Positions 34,541-44,022 are shown, counted from the stretch's first letter. The stretch: 64,000 nucleotides of DNA from Humibacter sp049446075 (GCF_049446075.1 NZ_JBMSEB010000002.1:186001-250000); one strand, 5' to 3'. Notes: generated by a model from the letters alone, not told the origin. Translations and numbers: made by a program.

Positions 34541-35311
34541 GGGCCGGCGCCGACGTCCGAACCGACGCGGCCCGTGCGCAGCGCGTGGGCGACGTCCGGC
34601 CGGCCGTTCGCGCGTGCCAGCGCGATGGCCGCGTCGTAGTCGTAGTCGATCGCTCGTTCGTCGACGACCCATCCGGATGCTCGCCGCTCCACGATCGTGT
34701 ACCTCGCGTGGGGCGAACCGGCCTGCACCCGATGCGGCGCGGGTGCGTCGTCCTCGTATGCCGGCCACCCGACGCTGCCGGGGTTGACCACGCGAGCGCC
34801 CTCGGGGAGGACGCGTGTGCGCTGCAGGTGGGTGTGCCCGCAGACGTAGAGGTCGTAGTCTGCGAACGCTTCGCCGAGCCCTTCGACGATCTCGGCATCG
34901 GACGCCTCCCTCAGCCCGTCCGGGGCTTCGGGGTCGACGGTCTCGAGCAGGTAGCGCAGGTCGTCGTCAGGCGAGCCGTGGAATGCGAGCGCCCCAGGGG
35001 CGATCTCGCGACACATCGGCAGCGCGAGGAGCCACTCCCGGTCGTCTGCGCCCAGCACGTCGTACGCCAGGCGATCGGATGGGCCCATGCGCTCCCGTGG
35101 CAGCGTGAGCAGCTGGCGTTCGTGATTGCCGCGCACGGTCAGGATGTCCGGCCGCGAGCGCAGCGTATCCAACGTTCCACGGGGGTCGACTCCGCCCGAG
35201 GCGACGTCACCGAGGTTCACGATGTGCTTCGACGCCATCTGTGGCGATGGCGTCGAGCACCGCGAGCAACGCGGGAGTGTTGCCGTGGACATCCAACGCG
35301 ATGCGGTGCAT
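34510..35311 (-). pseudogene. Metallophosphoesterase, frameshifted near its N-terminus
   Basis: The calcineurin-like phosphoesterase is split between two frames. From ATG 35311 one frame reads MHRIALDVHGNTPALLAVLD then AIATDGV, containing the first metal motif D-x-H and ending in a premature stop. One base on, the next frame continues KHIVNLGDVASGG, TVRGNHE, AFHGSP and VCGHTHLQRTRVLPEG, which complete the metal site. Removing a single G near 35230 restores DGVKHIVNLGD exactly. It could be a real mutation or a sequencing/assembly error. It overlaps the lacI-like gene at its 3' end. Confidence 0.75.
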
Positions 35312-35345
35312 CCGGCAAGGCTAGAACCTCGGCGGTATGTACGCC

Positions 35346-36362
35346 CTACTGCACCGACCAGCCGCCGTCGGACGGCAGTACAGCACCGTTGATGTTCACG
35401 CTGTCGTCGCTGAGCAGGAACGTGATGGAGGCGGCGAGCTGCTCGGCCGTTGCGACGGTGGGGATCGCTGCCTGGAACGGCTGGAGGCGGGCCGAGCCTG
35501 CCTGCGAGACATTCGGCGGGAAGGGGATGCCCGTCGCCACGCCGCCCGGAGCGACGGCGTTGACCCTGATCCCCTGCGGCCCGTACATGAAGGCGGCACT
35601 GCGGGTGAGTCCGATCACACCGTGTTTCGACACGGTGTACGCGTTGCCGGATGCGTTGCCCCGAAGGCCCGCCTCTGAGGCGATGTTCACGACGGCTCCG
35701 GTTCCGGCGGCGATCATGGCAGGAAGCACGGCGCGTGTCAGCTTGAAGGCGCCAGTCAGGTTGATGCCGATCACGCGGTCCCATGTGGCATCCGAGGTCT
35801 CGTGCAGCGGCGAGAAGTCGTCGTTGATGCCGGCCACATTCGCGAGCGCGTCGATGCGGTCACCTGCGGCTGCGACGATGGCATCGATGTCGTCCTGCTT
35901 GGTGATGTCGCCGACGATGGTCGCCACCTGGGCGTCGGGCAGCGAATCGGCGAACTCCTGCAATCGTGCCTCAGACACGTCGACGGCGATGACGCGGCCG
36001 CCCTCACGAGCCACCCGGGAGGCGGTGGCGCGCCCGATGCCCGAGGCAGCGCCCGTGACGATGACCGTCTTGCCGGCGAACCGTCCCTGCGTGATCACCT
36101 CATGCCAACCGGCCGTCTCGGTCTCTTCGGGTATCACTCCCCCGTTGACCTTGCGCACGAGATCGTCCACCACGGACTGCGGCAACTGGCCCTGGCTGAG
36201 CGCGACGAGCTGCTGCAGCGGCAGACCCTTGATAGGCGCCAGCGTGGACTCGTCCGCACCGCTGGCGGACAGCAGGCCGCGAACCAGTTCGCCGCCCTCC
36301 GCATCGTCGAGCCACTCGCCGATCGAGCTGTTCGCGGTGAGGGGTTTGCGTTCTTCCGACAT
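35346..36362 (-). CDS. SDR family oxidoreductase with N-terminal helical extension
   Basis: The 338-residue product has a classical SDR in residues about 100-338. It shows VIVTGAASGIGRATA, the N-motif LANVAGIN (NAG replaced by NVAG), INIASEAGL with the catalytic Ser, and YTVSK. The first 95 residues form a helical extension (SIGEWLDDAEGGELV... IKGLPLQQLVALS). They resemble the small helical domain found on actinobacterial beta-glucosidases rather than any SDR. ATG 36362 has AAGGAG upstream. It is 26 bp behind the MMPL gene and so probably in its operon. Confidence 0.85.
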   Translation of the reverse strand: MSEERKPLTANSSIGEWLDDAEGGELVRGLLSASGADESTLAPIKGLPLQQLVALSQGQLPQSVVDDLVRKVNGGVIPEETETAGWHEVITQGRFAGKTVIVTGAASGIGRATASRVAREGGRVIAVDVSEARLQEFADSLPDAQVATIVGDITKQDDIDAIVAAAGDRIDALANVAGINDDFSPLHETSDATWDRVIGINLTGAFKLTRAVLPAMIAAGTGAVVNIASEAGLRGNASGNAYTVSKHGVIGLTRSAAFMYGPQGIRVNAVAPGGVATGIPFPPNVSQAGSARLQPFQAAIPTVATAEQLAASITFLLSDDSVNINGAVLPSDGGWSVQ

Positions 36363-36388
36363 TTCTCTCCTTGGTCGATCCTGTTCCG

Positions 36389-38845
36389 TCACGGCACGGC
36401 CGCGGCAGTCTTCTGTGCGGCTGGCTTGTCGTCAGCCGACACCCCGTGCAGCGGGTGGCTGCGCTCCAGGGCGGCCCCCTCGACGTCGACGTCGGGCAGC
36501 ACGCGGTCAAGCCACCGTGGCAGCCACCACGCCGACCTGCCGAACAGGTGCATGAGGCTGGGCACGAGCAGCATCCTCACCACGAAGGCGTCGAACAGCA
36601 CTCCGAACGCAAGACCGAAGCCCAGGGGACGCACCATCGCGAGCTCGGAGAACACGAATCCGCCGAACACCGAGATCATGATGATGGCCGCGGCCGTCAC
36701 CACCGCACGACCTGCGCGCAGGCCGGACACAACCGCTTCGCGCGCCGAGAGTCCATGCACGTACGCCTCCCTCATGCCGGAGACCAGGAACAACTGATAG
36801 TCCATCGCGAGCCCGAACAGCACGCCCATGACGATGATGGGGGCGAAGCTGAGCACGGGCCCGGGATCGTGCACGCCGAAGACCGCCCCGAGCCATCCCC
36901 ACTGGTAGACGGCCGTCATCCCGCCGAACGCCGCGAAGAGCGTGAGCACGTACCCGCCAGTGGCGATCAGGGGCACGAGCAGTGAGCGGAACACGATGAT
37001 CATGATGATCAGCGAGAGTCCGATCACGACGGCCAGGTACAGGGGCAGCACCCCTGCCAGCTTGTCGGACACGTCGATGTTCGCACTCGCCTGGCCCGCA
37101 ACGCCGAGCGTGACGCCGCCGGAAAGCTCGGCGTGATCGCGTAGGTCGTGCACGAGCGTCTCGGTGGATGCGCTGCTGGGGCCGCCCTTGGGAACCACCT
37201 CGAACGCGAAGAAGTCGCGGGCATCCGAGGTTCCGACGGGCGCGACGGCGACGACGTCGCTGCGCGACATCAACTCTGTGGTGATCCTGGCCTGTTCGAT
37301 CGTGACCTCGTCCTTGTCCACTCCGTTCGGGAGGGTGGCAGTCACGATGAGCGGACCGTTCTGGCCAGCGCCGAACTGCTGCGCGACGGCCTTGTACGCC
37401 TTGTACTGCGTCGAACTCGTCGACTCAGAGGAACCGTCGGGCAGTCCAAGACGCATGGAGAGCGCGGGGATCGCGATGATCAGGAGGCCGATGACGGAGG
37501 CGACGACAGTGATCACGGCGCGGCTCGTGCGCATCGGGCGCACCACGCGCGCCTGGTGGTCCTCGTGCCCGATGCGCTCGCGCGCCTTCCGGCCGAGTAC
37601 ACGCAGCTTCAGCAGGCCGAGCAGGGCAGGCGTGAGCGTCACCGCGACCAGCACGCCGACGAGCACGCACGCGGCACCGACCGTTCCCATGACGCTGAGG
37701 AATTGGATGCCGCTCACGTTGAGCGCCAGCAGGGCGACGAGCACCGTTGCCCCGGCGAACACGACGGCGTTGCCCGCCGTGCCGTTGGCTAGACCTATCG
37801 ACTCCCGCACGTTCATGCCGGCAAGAATCTGCCGCCTATGCCGATTGAGGATGAACAGCGAGTAGTCGATTCCGACAGCGAGCCCGAGCATCAACCCGAG
37901 CACGGGCGTCACCGACGACATGTCGACGACCCGGGAGAACGCCATGGAACCGGCCACGCCGACGCCGACGCCGATCAGCGACGAGATCAACGGCATCACG
38001 GCGGGCCGAATGGCCCGCATCATCACGATCAACGTGATGAGCGCGATGATGACGCCGGTGATCTCGCCGGGGCCGATGACCCCATCGATCGAGTTGGCGA
38101 TCTCTGACGAGTAGTTGATGCTGACGCCCTCGATGTGCGCGGCATCCAGCTTGTCGGCCACCGCCTTCTTCACCTCGGTGGGCAGGGCGAACAGGCTGTC
38201 GTGGAACTGAACGGCGCCGACTGCGGTCGTGCCGTCGTCGGAGACCGTCTTGATGCCAGCGGATGCCTTGAGCAGCGTCTGCCCGGCATCCAACTGCTTC
38301 TCGGACGCCGTGAGCCGGCTTTGACCCGCGTCGAGCTGTGCCTGCTGCGCTTCGAACTGGGCGGATGCCTTGTCGTACACCCCTGCCGACTTGGCCTGAG
38401 CGATCGCCGCATCGAGTTGCTGCCTGCCGGCATCCAGTTGCGCCTGCGCTTGATCCAGCTGCGAGCGCGCGTCGGCCAGCTTGGTCTGCTGATCCTGGCG
38501 CTGCTGCTGCGTCTGGAACGGATCGATGGTGCTGTCGACGCCCTTCACGTCGGTGACCGACTTCAGCAGCGCCGTGATCTGCGCCCGCTGGCTCGCATCG
38601 AGCGCGCCCTTCGTGGACTGAAACACCACGGTTCCAGTGGCGCCGCCGCTCTGGTGGAGGTGCTCTTTGAGCTGGTCAGTCACCTTCGAGGTCGCGGTGC
38701 CGGGAAGCGTGAAGCTCGTCGCGAGCGTGCCGCCGAAAGCGAGGAACGCTCCCCCGGCCAGTGCCAGCATGACCAGCCAGCCGACCACGACGGTCCACGG
38801 CCGTCGCGCCGAGAAGAGTCCAAGGCGGTTGAGCAGGTTGGCCAC
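36389..38845 (-). CDS. MMPL family RND transporter
   Basis: The 818-residue integral membrane exporter has about twelve helices in two repeats, with the family segments GLAVGIDYSLFILNRHRR and GLAMDYQLFLVSGMREA. The first extracellular loop contains a Gln/Ala/Leu-rich coiled coil (about residues 115-200). GTG 38845 (VANLLNRLGLFSARRPW) is chosen because AAAGGG lies 7 nt upstream; a longer ATG frame lacks homology. It probably exports lipids or drugs. The divergent TetR and shared operator suggest drug- or lipid-inducible expression. Confidence 0.9.
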   Translation of the reverse strand: MANLLNRLGLFSARRPWTVVVGWLVMLALAGGAFLAFGGTLATSFTLPGTATSKVTDQLKEHLHQSGGATGTVVFQSTKGALDASQRAQITALLKSVTDVKGVDSTIDPFQTQQQRQDQQTKLADARSQLDQAQAQLDAGRQQLDAAIAQAKSAGVYDKASAQFEAQQAQLDAGQSRLTASEKQLDAGQTLLKASAGIKTVSDDGTTAVGAVQFHDSLFALPTEVKKAVADKLDAAHIEGVSINYSSEIANSIDGVIGPGEITGVIIALITLIVMMRAIRPAVMPLISSLIGVGVGVAGSMAFSRVVDMSSVTPVLGLMLGLAVGIDYSLFILNRHRRQILAGMNVRESIGLANGTAGNAVVFAGATVLVALLALNVSGIQFLSVMGTVGAACVLVGVLVAVTLTPALLGLLKLRVLGRKARERIGHEDHQARVVRPMRTSRAVITVVASVIGLLIIAIPALSMRLGLPDGSSESTSSTQYKAYKAVAQQFGAGQNGPLIVTATLPNGVDKDEVTIEQARITTELMSRSDVVAVAPVGTSDARDFFAFEVVPKGGPSSASTETLVHDLRDHAELSGGVTLGVAGQASANIDVSDKLAGVLPLYLAVVIGLSLIIMIIVFRSLLVPLIATGGYVLTLFAAFGGMTAVYQWGWLGAVFGVHDPGPVLSFAPIIVMGVLFGLAMDYQLFLVSGMREAYVHGLSAREAVVSGLRAGRAVVTAAAIIMISVFGGFVFSELAMVRPLGFGLAFGVLFDAFVVRMLLVPSLMHLFGRSAWWLPRWLDRVLPDVDVEGAALERSHPLHGVSADDKPAAQKTAAAVP

Positions 38846-38906
38846 GACGAGCCCTTTCGATTCGGGTAGAGGGAGCGCGCGACGATGCGATGACCTAACG
38901 GTATTC

Positions 38907-38937
38907 GACAGATGTTGGACATCCGTCAAATGTTGGA
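38907..38937. promoter_or_regulatory. Operator between MMPL and TetR genes
   Basis: GACAGATGT-TGG-ACATCCGTC is an 8/9 inverted repeat, and ATGTTGGA occurs twice 18 bp apart (38912 and 38930). Such overlapping symmetric sites are typical of TetR targets. ATG codons inside the site are therefore unlikely translation starts. Confidence 0.6.
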
Positions 38938-38980
38938 GAACTCCCAGGCAATCGCAGACTTCGTGACAGAATCACGGATC

Positions 38981-39562
38981 ATGGATGCCCGCATCGCACG
39001 CACACGCGCCAGCCTGCAAGACGCCCTGCTGCAGCTGGCGCGCGAGCGGAGCCTGGACGAGATCACCGTTGCCGACATCGCGGACAGGGCAGGCGTGAAT
39101 CGCAGCAGCTTCTACCAGCACTACTCAGACAAGGACGTACTGCTGGCAGACGCCCTCGATTCGGCCGTGAAAGACACCGAGGAGCGGCTCGCCCAGCTGA
39201 GCGGACCAGTGTCCGGGCCACCCGAGGGACTACTCGTGTACCTGGAGCACATCCAGCAGAACGCTGCGCTCTATTCCAGGCTCCTCGGCGAGCGAGGCTC
39301 GGCGCTCGTGATCGCCCGCATGCGAGATCGGATCGAACGCGTAGCCGTCGAGGGAATCAGCAGAGGGAACATGCACGCCTTCGACGGCGTCCCGGTCGAC
39401 GTCGTCGCCGCCGGCATCACCGGGTCGGCGCTCGGGGTAGTACGCGCCTGGCTGGAGCGCGACCCACGGCCGCCCGCCGAAGTCGCGGCCGACTGGCTGT
39501 GGCAGGTGCTGCTCGGTCCAGGCGAGGCCTGGACGACCGACGGCGGACCGGCCGAAAGCTGA
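38981..39562 (+). CDS. TetR/AcrR family regulator
   Basis: The 193-residue repressor has an N-terminal HTH (EITVADIADRAGVNRSSFYQHYSDKDVLLADAL) followed by a helical ligand domain. Divergence from the MMPL exporter and the operator in between point to local control. The start is uncertain: ATG 38981 (MDARIARTRASL) fits the family and lies outside the operator, but has no clear ribosome site. ATG 38912 and 38930 lie inside the operator. Confidence 0.88.
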   Translation: MDARIARTRASLQDALLQLARERSLDEITVADIADRAGVNRSSFYQHYSDKDVLLADALDSAVKDTEERLAQLSGPVSGPPEGLLVYLEHIQQNAALYSRLLGERGSALVIARMRDRIERVAVEGISRGNMHAFDGVPVDVVAAGITGSALGVVRAWLERDPRPPAEVAADWLWQVLLGPGEAWTTDGGPAES

Positions 39563-39611
39563 GACGCGCGCCCAGCCTCGCGGCGAGCTCGAGTCCGCGC
39601 CCTGTTCGCAG

Positions 39612-41795
39612 CTACGCCTGAGGGTCAGGCGCGGGATGCTCGCCACCGGCCCGTCCTGATTCACGGCGCCACAGCGACGATGGCCACCAAATCGCACGCC
39701 CGATGTCATACGAAACGGCGGGAACGAGCAGCGACCGAACGACAAGCGTGTCGACAAGCACCCCGAACGCCACGATGAACGCGATCTGCACAAGGAACAG
39801 GATCGGGATCACGCCGAGAGCCGCGAACGTCGTGGCCAACACGAGCCCTGCAGAGGTGATGACGCCGCCGGTCACGGCGAGCCCGCGCAGAATTCCTTCC
39901 CTCGTGCCGTGCAGCGCAGACTCTTCGCGCACCCGGGTCATGAGAAAGATGTTGTAGTCGATGCCGAGCGCCACAAGGAAGACGAAACCGTAGAGCGGCA
40001 CCGCTGGATCCGCGCCCGGGTATCCGAAAAAGCCGTCGAACACGAACGCGGACACCCCGAGGGAAGCCGCGAACGACACCACGACGGACAGCACGAGCAG
40101 AATCGGCGCCAAGACCGCCCGCAGCAGAAGCATCAGCACCACGAGGATCACCGCGAGCACGATCGGAATGATCGTGTTGCGGTCGTGGATGGAAGCGTCG
40201 TTCGAGTCGATGGCCACCGCAGTCACTCCCCCGACCTTGATGTCGGGGTCGAGCCGCGAGAGATCCGTTCGCAACGCTCGTACCGTCGTCTCAGCGGCAT
40301 CCGAGTCGGCCGGCCGCTCGAGCGTCGCCTGAAGCAGTACGTCACCGTGCACGACGGTGGCTGTGGGGACCGGAGTGCCCGGCGGCCCTATCGGCTGAAC
40401 CCCCCGCTTGGTCACCTGTGCCGTTCCGTCGGGGGCTCCCTTGGCCACGATCCCGACGGAGGACACACCGGAGTGTTCGAGCAGCAGGTCCGCCATGTGC
40501 CGCATCTGAGACTGCGGGCCCATCACGAGAGCTGGGCTCCCAGAGCCGCCGGGGAAGTGCTGAGCGAGAACCTTCTGGCCGTCTCGCGCGTCCGAATGCC
40601 CGAGGATCAGATCGCTCTGCGGCACACCTTCAGCCCTGAGTTGCACGATGCCCGTTGACCCGAGCAGCAGGGCGGCGGTGCAGAGGATCCAGATGACGCG
40701 TGGCGCGCGGCTGATCCACCGGGCGGCTGCCGCCCACAGTCCACTCGCTCGAGGTCCGACCACCTGCGGATGCTCCGACCCCAGGTTCGGTCGAACCGGC
40801 CAGAACGCCGCCCTTCCGATCAGAAGTAGAAGCGACGGCAGCAGCGTCATCGCTGCGAGGAACGCGAAGGCGATGCCGATGGCCGCGACCGGGCCGAGCG
40901 CCTTGTTCGAGTTCAGGTCGCTGAAAAGAAGGCAGAGCAGCGCCACGATGACCGTCGCGGCCGATGCGACTATCGGCCCGAACGCACCCTTGATGGCCGC
41001 CCACGTCGCCGTCCATCTGCTCCGCTCGTCACGCAAAGCCTCCCGATAGCGCGAGACGTAGAGGAGCGAGTAGTCCGTTGCCGCCCCGATCACGAGAATG
41101 AACAGGATGCCTTGCACCTGACCGTTCAGCTGTACGACTCCCCACTTGGCGAGCCACCAGACCACGAGCAACGCGGCGCACAGACCGAAAATCGACGTGG
41201 CGAGCACGAGAATCGGCAGGAGCGGCGAGCGGTAGACGATGACCAGGATCACGAACACGGCAGCGAGCGCGACACCGAGAAGAATGCCGTCGATTCCGGC
41301 GAACGCGGCCACCAGGTCGGCAGTGAAGCCGGCGGGTCCGGTGACGTAGGAATAAACACCGTGTGGAGCACGAGAGTCCAAATGACCGCGAAGCCCTGCC
41401 ACGTGCGAGGCCAGTTCGGAGTCGTCGGCGAAGGGTACGAAGACCTCTGCGGCCTTGCCATCCCTCGACACGACCGGTGGCGAGACGCGGGAGAGGACCC
41501 CAGGCAGGCCAGCGATGTTCATGGCGTCATTCCCGATCGACGCCAAGTCGCTCTTGGTCAGTTCTGAGGAGCGCTGGTACACGACGATGGCCGGAACGGA
41601 GGTCTCGCCACTGAACTTCGGCAGGAGGTCGGCCACCCTCGTGGCATCAGCACTCGCCGGAAGATAGCTTGCCTGGTCGTTGCTGGACACCTCCGAGACC
41701 CGTCCGAAGAACGGACCGCCCACTCCGGCGAGCGCCAGCCACACCACGATGAGCAGTACGGGCAAGACGGCTCTCAGCCAGGGTCTCATCGGCAT
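39612..41795 (-). CDS. MMPL family RND transporter (second copy)
   Basis: The 727-residue membrane exporter has the MMPL layout: a first helix (LRAVLPVLLIVVWLALAG), an extracellular loop, helices including LFILVIGAATDYSLLYVSRYREAL, a second loop, and FLVALGIDYNIFLMTRVREE. It shares fold but little close sequence with the 818-residue MMPL and lacks the coiled coil. It converges on the TetR gene, so it is likely a separate unit. The substrate is unknown; relatives export lipids or antibiotics. Confidence 0.9.
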   Translation of the reverse strand: MPMRPWLRAVLPVLLIVVWLALAGVGGPFFGRVSEVSSNDQASYLPASADATRVADLLPKFSGETSVPAIVVYQRSSELTKSDLASIGNDAMNIAGLPGVLSRVSPPVVSRDGKAAEVFVPFADDSELASHVAGLRGHLDSRAPHGVYSYVTGPAGFTADLVAAFAGIDGILLGVALAAVFVILVIVYRSPLLPILVLATSIFGLCAALLVVWWLAKWGVVQLNGQVQGILFILVIGAATDYSLLYVSRYREALRDERSRWTATWAAIKGAFGPIVASAATVIVALLCLLFSDLNSNKALGPVAAIGIAFAFLAAMTLLPSLLLLIGRAAFWPVRPNLGSEHPQVVGPRASGLWAAAARWISRAPRVIWILCTAALLLGSTGIVQLRAEGVPQSDLILGHSDARDGQKVLAQHFPGGSGSPALVMGPQSQMRHMADLLLEHSGVSSVGIVAKGAPDGTAQVTKRGVQPIGPPGTPVPTATVVHGDVLLQATLERPADSDAAETTVRALRTDLSRLDPDIKVGGVTAVAIDSNDASIHDRNTIIPIVLAVILVVLMLLLRAVLAPILLVLSVVVSFAASLGVSAFVFDGFFGYPGADPAVPLYGFVFLVALGIDYNIFLMTRVREESALHGTREGILRGLAVTGGVITSAGLVLATTFAALGVIPILFLVQIAFIVAFGVLVDTLVVRSLLVPAVSYDIGRAIWWPSSLWRRESGRAGGEHPAPDPQA

Positions 41796-41851
41796 ATTGT
41801 TGCCGACAAGGTAGGGGCGACGAAACGGCTGGACTCGTGCGACCGCGTGGA

Positions 41852-42088
41852 CTACAGAGCCTGGCGGAGCGCTTCTCCCGGGGTCGGCGCAGACGGGATG
41901 TACGTGCAGCCCTCATAGAGCGGCCAGACCGCCCACGCGCCTGCATCATTGCGATACAGGTACCCGAGCACCGTCTCGTTGCGGAGGATGTTCCAGGGCT
42001 CGCCGTCTTCGGACTGCACGAGCGTGAATGGTGTGTTGTTGACCACAACGACCTGCGAGCCGGGCTGTGGCTGGAAGTTCTCAAGCAT
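41852..42088 (-). CDS. Hypothetical 78-residue protein
   Basis: The frame starts MLENFQPQPGSQVVVVNNTPFTLV and is rich in beta-prone residues with many Trp and Tyr (WNILRNETVLGYLYRND, WAVWPLYEG). This looks like a small beta-barrel or SH3-like protein. No signal peptide is seen. It may be in a unit with the second MMPL gene 56 bp downstream. No family is recognised. Confidence 0.65.
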   Translation of the reverse strand: MLENFQPQPGSQVVVVNNTPFTLVQSEDGEPWNILRNETVLGYLYRNDAGAWAVWPLYEGCTYIPSAPTPGEALRQAL

Positions 42089-42187
42089 CGTGCTCGAATC
42101 CTAGGGCTTCGCGGGTCGTTGCCCGAACCGCCGGCCGCCTTGAGCGAGGTGGCCAGCCCGAAGGACGTGCCCTGTCGAAGGACGCCG

Positions 42188-42493
42188 TCAATCGAACCCC
42201 GTCGCTCTCAGCGACCACGACGGCTCGAGATCGGCCGTGCGCATTCTGAGATCGGCCAGCGCGACGGCATCCTCCACCTCGGTCTCGCTCGTGGTGACCG
42301 TCGACGTCCAGATGGGACTGTCGGCGCTCAGCACGAGACGGGCACGCTGGCGAGACCCGTCGTGGTCGACGAACGGGATCTCAGTGGTGTCGAGGCGGTG
42401 CAGTCTGGCCAAGCTCATCCAGTACGCCAGAACGGCGTCGGCGAGCGCCGAACCGGTGACCAGCGAAGTACCTGCGATGTTGATTCGCTTCAT
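42188..42493 (-). CDS. Hypothetical 101-residue protein
   Basis: From ATG 42493 (MKRINIAGTSLVTGSALADAVLAYWMSLAR) the product is a small mixed alpha/beta protein. Strands such as IPFVDHDGSRQRARLVLSADSPIWTS suggest a nucleic-acid or ligand pocket, but no family is recognised. GGGGAA lies 2-4 nt upstream of the start. Alternative ATG codons upstream lack a ribosome site. It is followed 99 bp later by the 78-residue hypothetical gene. Confidence 0.65.
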   Translation of the reverse strand: MKRINIAGTSLVTGSALADAVLAYWMSLARLHRLDTTEIPFVDHDGSRQRARLVLSADSPIWTSTVTTSETEVEDAVALADLRMRTADLEPSWSLRATGFD

Positions 42494-42604
42494 GATTCCC
42501 CAGACGAAGGATTGTGGTGCCACCGGGGTCCAGGGCGACGTGACCATCAACGGTAAATCTCATAGCAATCGCGACGTACCCCTTTACAACTCGGGTTTCG
42601 GGTT

Positions 42605-43327
42605 CTACAGGTCGAGCTCGCGTCCCACTATCCGCCGGGCGACGTCGTCGAGACGCAGTCGGTTGCTCCGTGCGTACGAGCGGATGAGCTGGAACGCCTG
42701 GTCGACGGGGATGCGCCGCTTGTACGAGACGACTCCCTTGGCCTGCTCGATCAGCACTCGACTGTCCAGGGCGTGCTGCAGCTGCTCTCTGATGACCTGG
42801 CTATCGTGAGCTTCACGGCGCTGCAGGATGCTGATCGTCGCGACATCCGCCATCGCCTGAGCGGCCACTTGGTCGAGGTGAGGGGGCATGCCTTCGCGGT
42901 CGGAGAACAGGTTGAGGGAGCCGATGGTCAGACGGCGCAGCCGAAGCGGCACGCAGTAGACGGAGAGGATGCCTTCCTTCGAGGCCATTGCCCCGAACCG
43001 CGACCAACGCGGCTCTATCTCGTCGACCGCGGGAATGAGCACGGGGCGCCCGGTGCGGAAGCACTCAGCGCATGGGCCGCCATCGCCGTCCAACTGCAGC
43101 ATTTCGATGAGCCTGACGCGCTCGTCCGTGGCAGCCACCACGTCGAGTCGCCCGGCTTCGTCCTCGAGCAGGATGCCGGCCTGGCTCGCGTCCAGAACCT
43201 CCTGGCAGCGTTCGACCAGCGTCTGCAGCAGGTCGATCACGTCGTAGCCCGAGACGAGGTTGTCGGCCAGCATGGCGAACGACTCCAGCAGCGCGGCATC
43301 CCTCGTCTCTTCGTTCATGCGGCTCAT
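42605..43327 (-). CDS. GAF and ANTAR domain regulator (second of pair)
   Basis: The product is a 240-residue predicted RNA-binding antiterminator. A GAF sensor (residues about 15-165; VIDLLQTLVERCQEVLDASQ... GSLNLFSD) is followed by a linker helix and an ANTAR domain (ALDSRVLIEQAKGVVSYKR...AFQLIRSYARSNRLRLDDVARRIV). The Cys-rich GAF segment (GPCAECFRTG) could bind a ligand or metal. ATG 43327 has GGAGG 6 nt upstream and overlaps the previous GAF-ANTAR stop by 4 bp. Confidence 0.92.
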   Translation of the reverse strand: MSRMNEETRDAALLESFAMLADNLVSGYDVIDLLQTLVERCQEVLDASQAGILLEDEAGRLDVVAATDERVRLIEMLQLDGDGGPCAECFRTGRPVLIPAVDEIEPRWSRFGAMASKEGILSVYCVPLRLRRLTIGSLNLFSDREGMPPHLDQVAAQAMADVATISILQRREAHDSQVIREQLQHALDSRVLIEQAKGVVSYKRRIPVDQAFQLIRSYARSNRLRLDDVARRIVGRELDL

Positions 43328-44022
43328 GATGAACCTCCACCTGCCAGGTCCCCGGAGGCTGCAGAGCCTTGGGCCGAGAAGTCGAGCCGGAACGCGAGGA
43401 TGTCCTCGGCGATGTCCTGCACCGACCGCCCGGTGGCGTAAGCGTGAGCACGGATGACGAGCGCGGCATCCTCTGCGCTCACGCCCAGCTGTGCGATCAC
43501 AGCCCCGGTCGCCTGGTGGAACTGCTGACGCGAGTATCGCGGCACTGCGGCTTCTGCCGGCTCGCTCAGGGAGAGCAGCACCCGCCGGAGCACGAGGCGG
43601 GCGGTTGTCTCGGCGAGGCCGATCGCCTCCGCGAGCTCCCCGTCGGCGAGCACGCCCGGCGCCTTGCGATAGAGGTCGACGGCTCCGATGTGCAACGGGC
43701 CGAGGGTCAACGGAAAGGCGTACATGGCCCGCACCGGAGTCGATTGGATGGCCTCGACGAAGGCCGGCCAACTGCCCTTCGGGGAGTCGCGGATGTCTTC
43801 CTCGATGACGGGCTGCTGACTGCTTACGGCATCCCAGCAGGGGCCCTCGCCCAGATCGAACTGGAGTTCGTCGAGCTTCGCCGCGTGTCCGTCAGTAGCG
43901 CAGACAGTCTCAGGGGCGACGAGATTGCCCAACGTCGAGACGGCGACTCCCGAGATCCTCAGACGTCGAGTGAAGGGGCCGCACAACGTATCGTCGCGCT
44001 CATCCATGCCTGCCGACACCAT
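43324..44022 (-). CDS. GAF and ANTAR domain regulator (first of pair)
   Basis: The 232-residue product has a GAF domain (about residues 20-150; FDLGEGPCWDAVSSQQPV, AFPLTLGPLHIGAVDLY) and a C-terminal ANTAR-like helical bundle (QFHQATGAVIAQLGVSAEDAALVIRAHAYATGRSVQDIAEDIL). ATG 44022 has GGGAGG 7 nt upstream. It is coupled by ATGA overlap to the second GAF-ANTAR gene, so the two may act as a heteromer. ANTAR proteins bind dual-hexaloop RNA to prevent termination. Confidence 0.9.
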   Translation of the reverse strand: MVSAGMDERDDTLCGPFTRRLRISGVAVSTLGNLVAPETVCATDGHAAKLDELQFDLGEGPCWDAVSSQQPVIEEDIRDSPKGSWPAFVEAIQSTPVRAMYAFPLTLGPLHIGAVDLYRKAPGVLADGELAEAIGLAETTARLVLRRVLLSLSEPAEAAVPRYSRQQFHQATGAVIAQLGVSAEDAALVIRAHAYATGRSVQDIAEDILAFRLDFSAQGSAASGDLAGGGSS

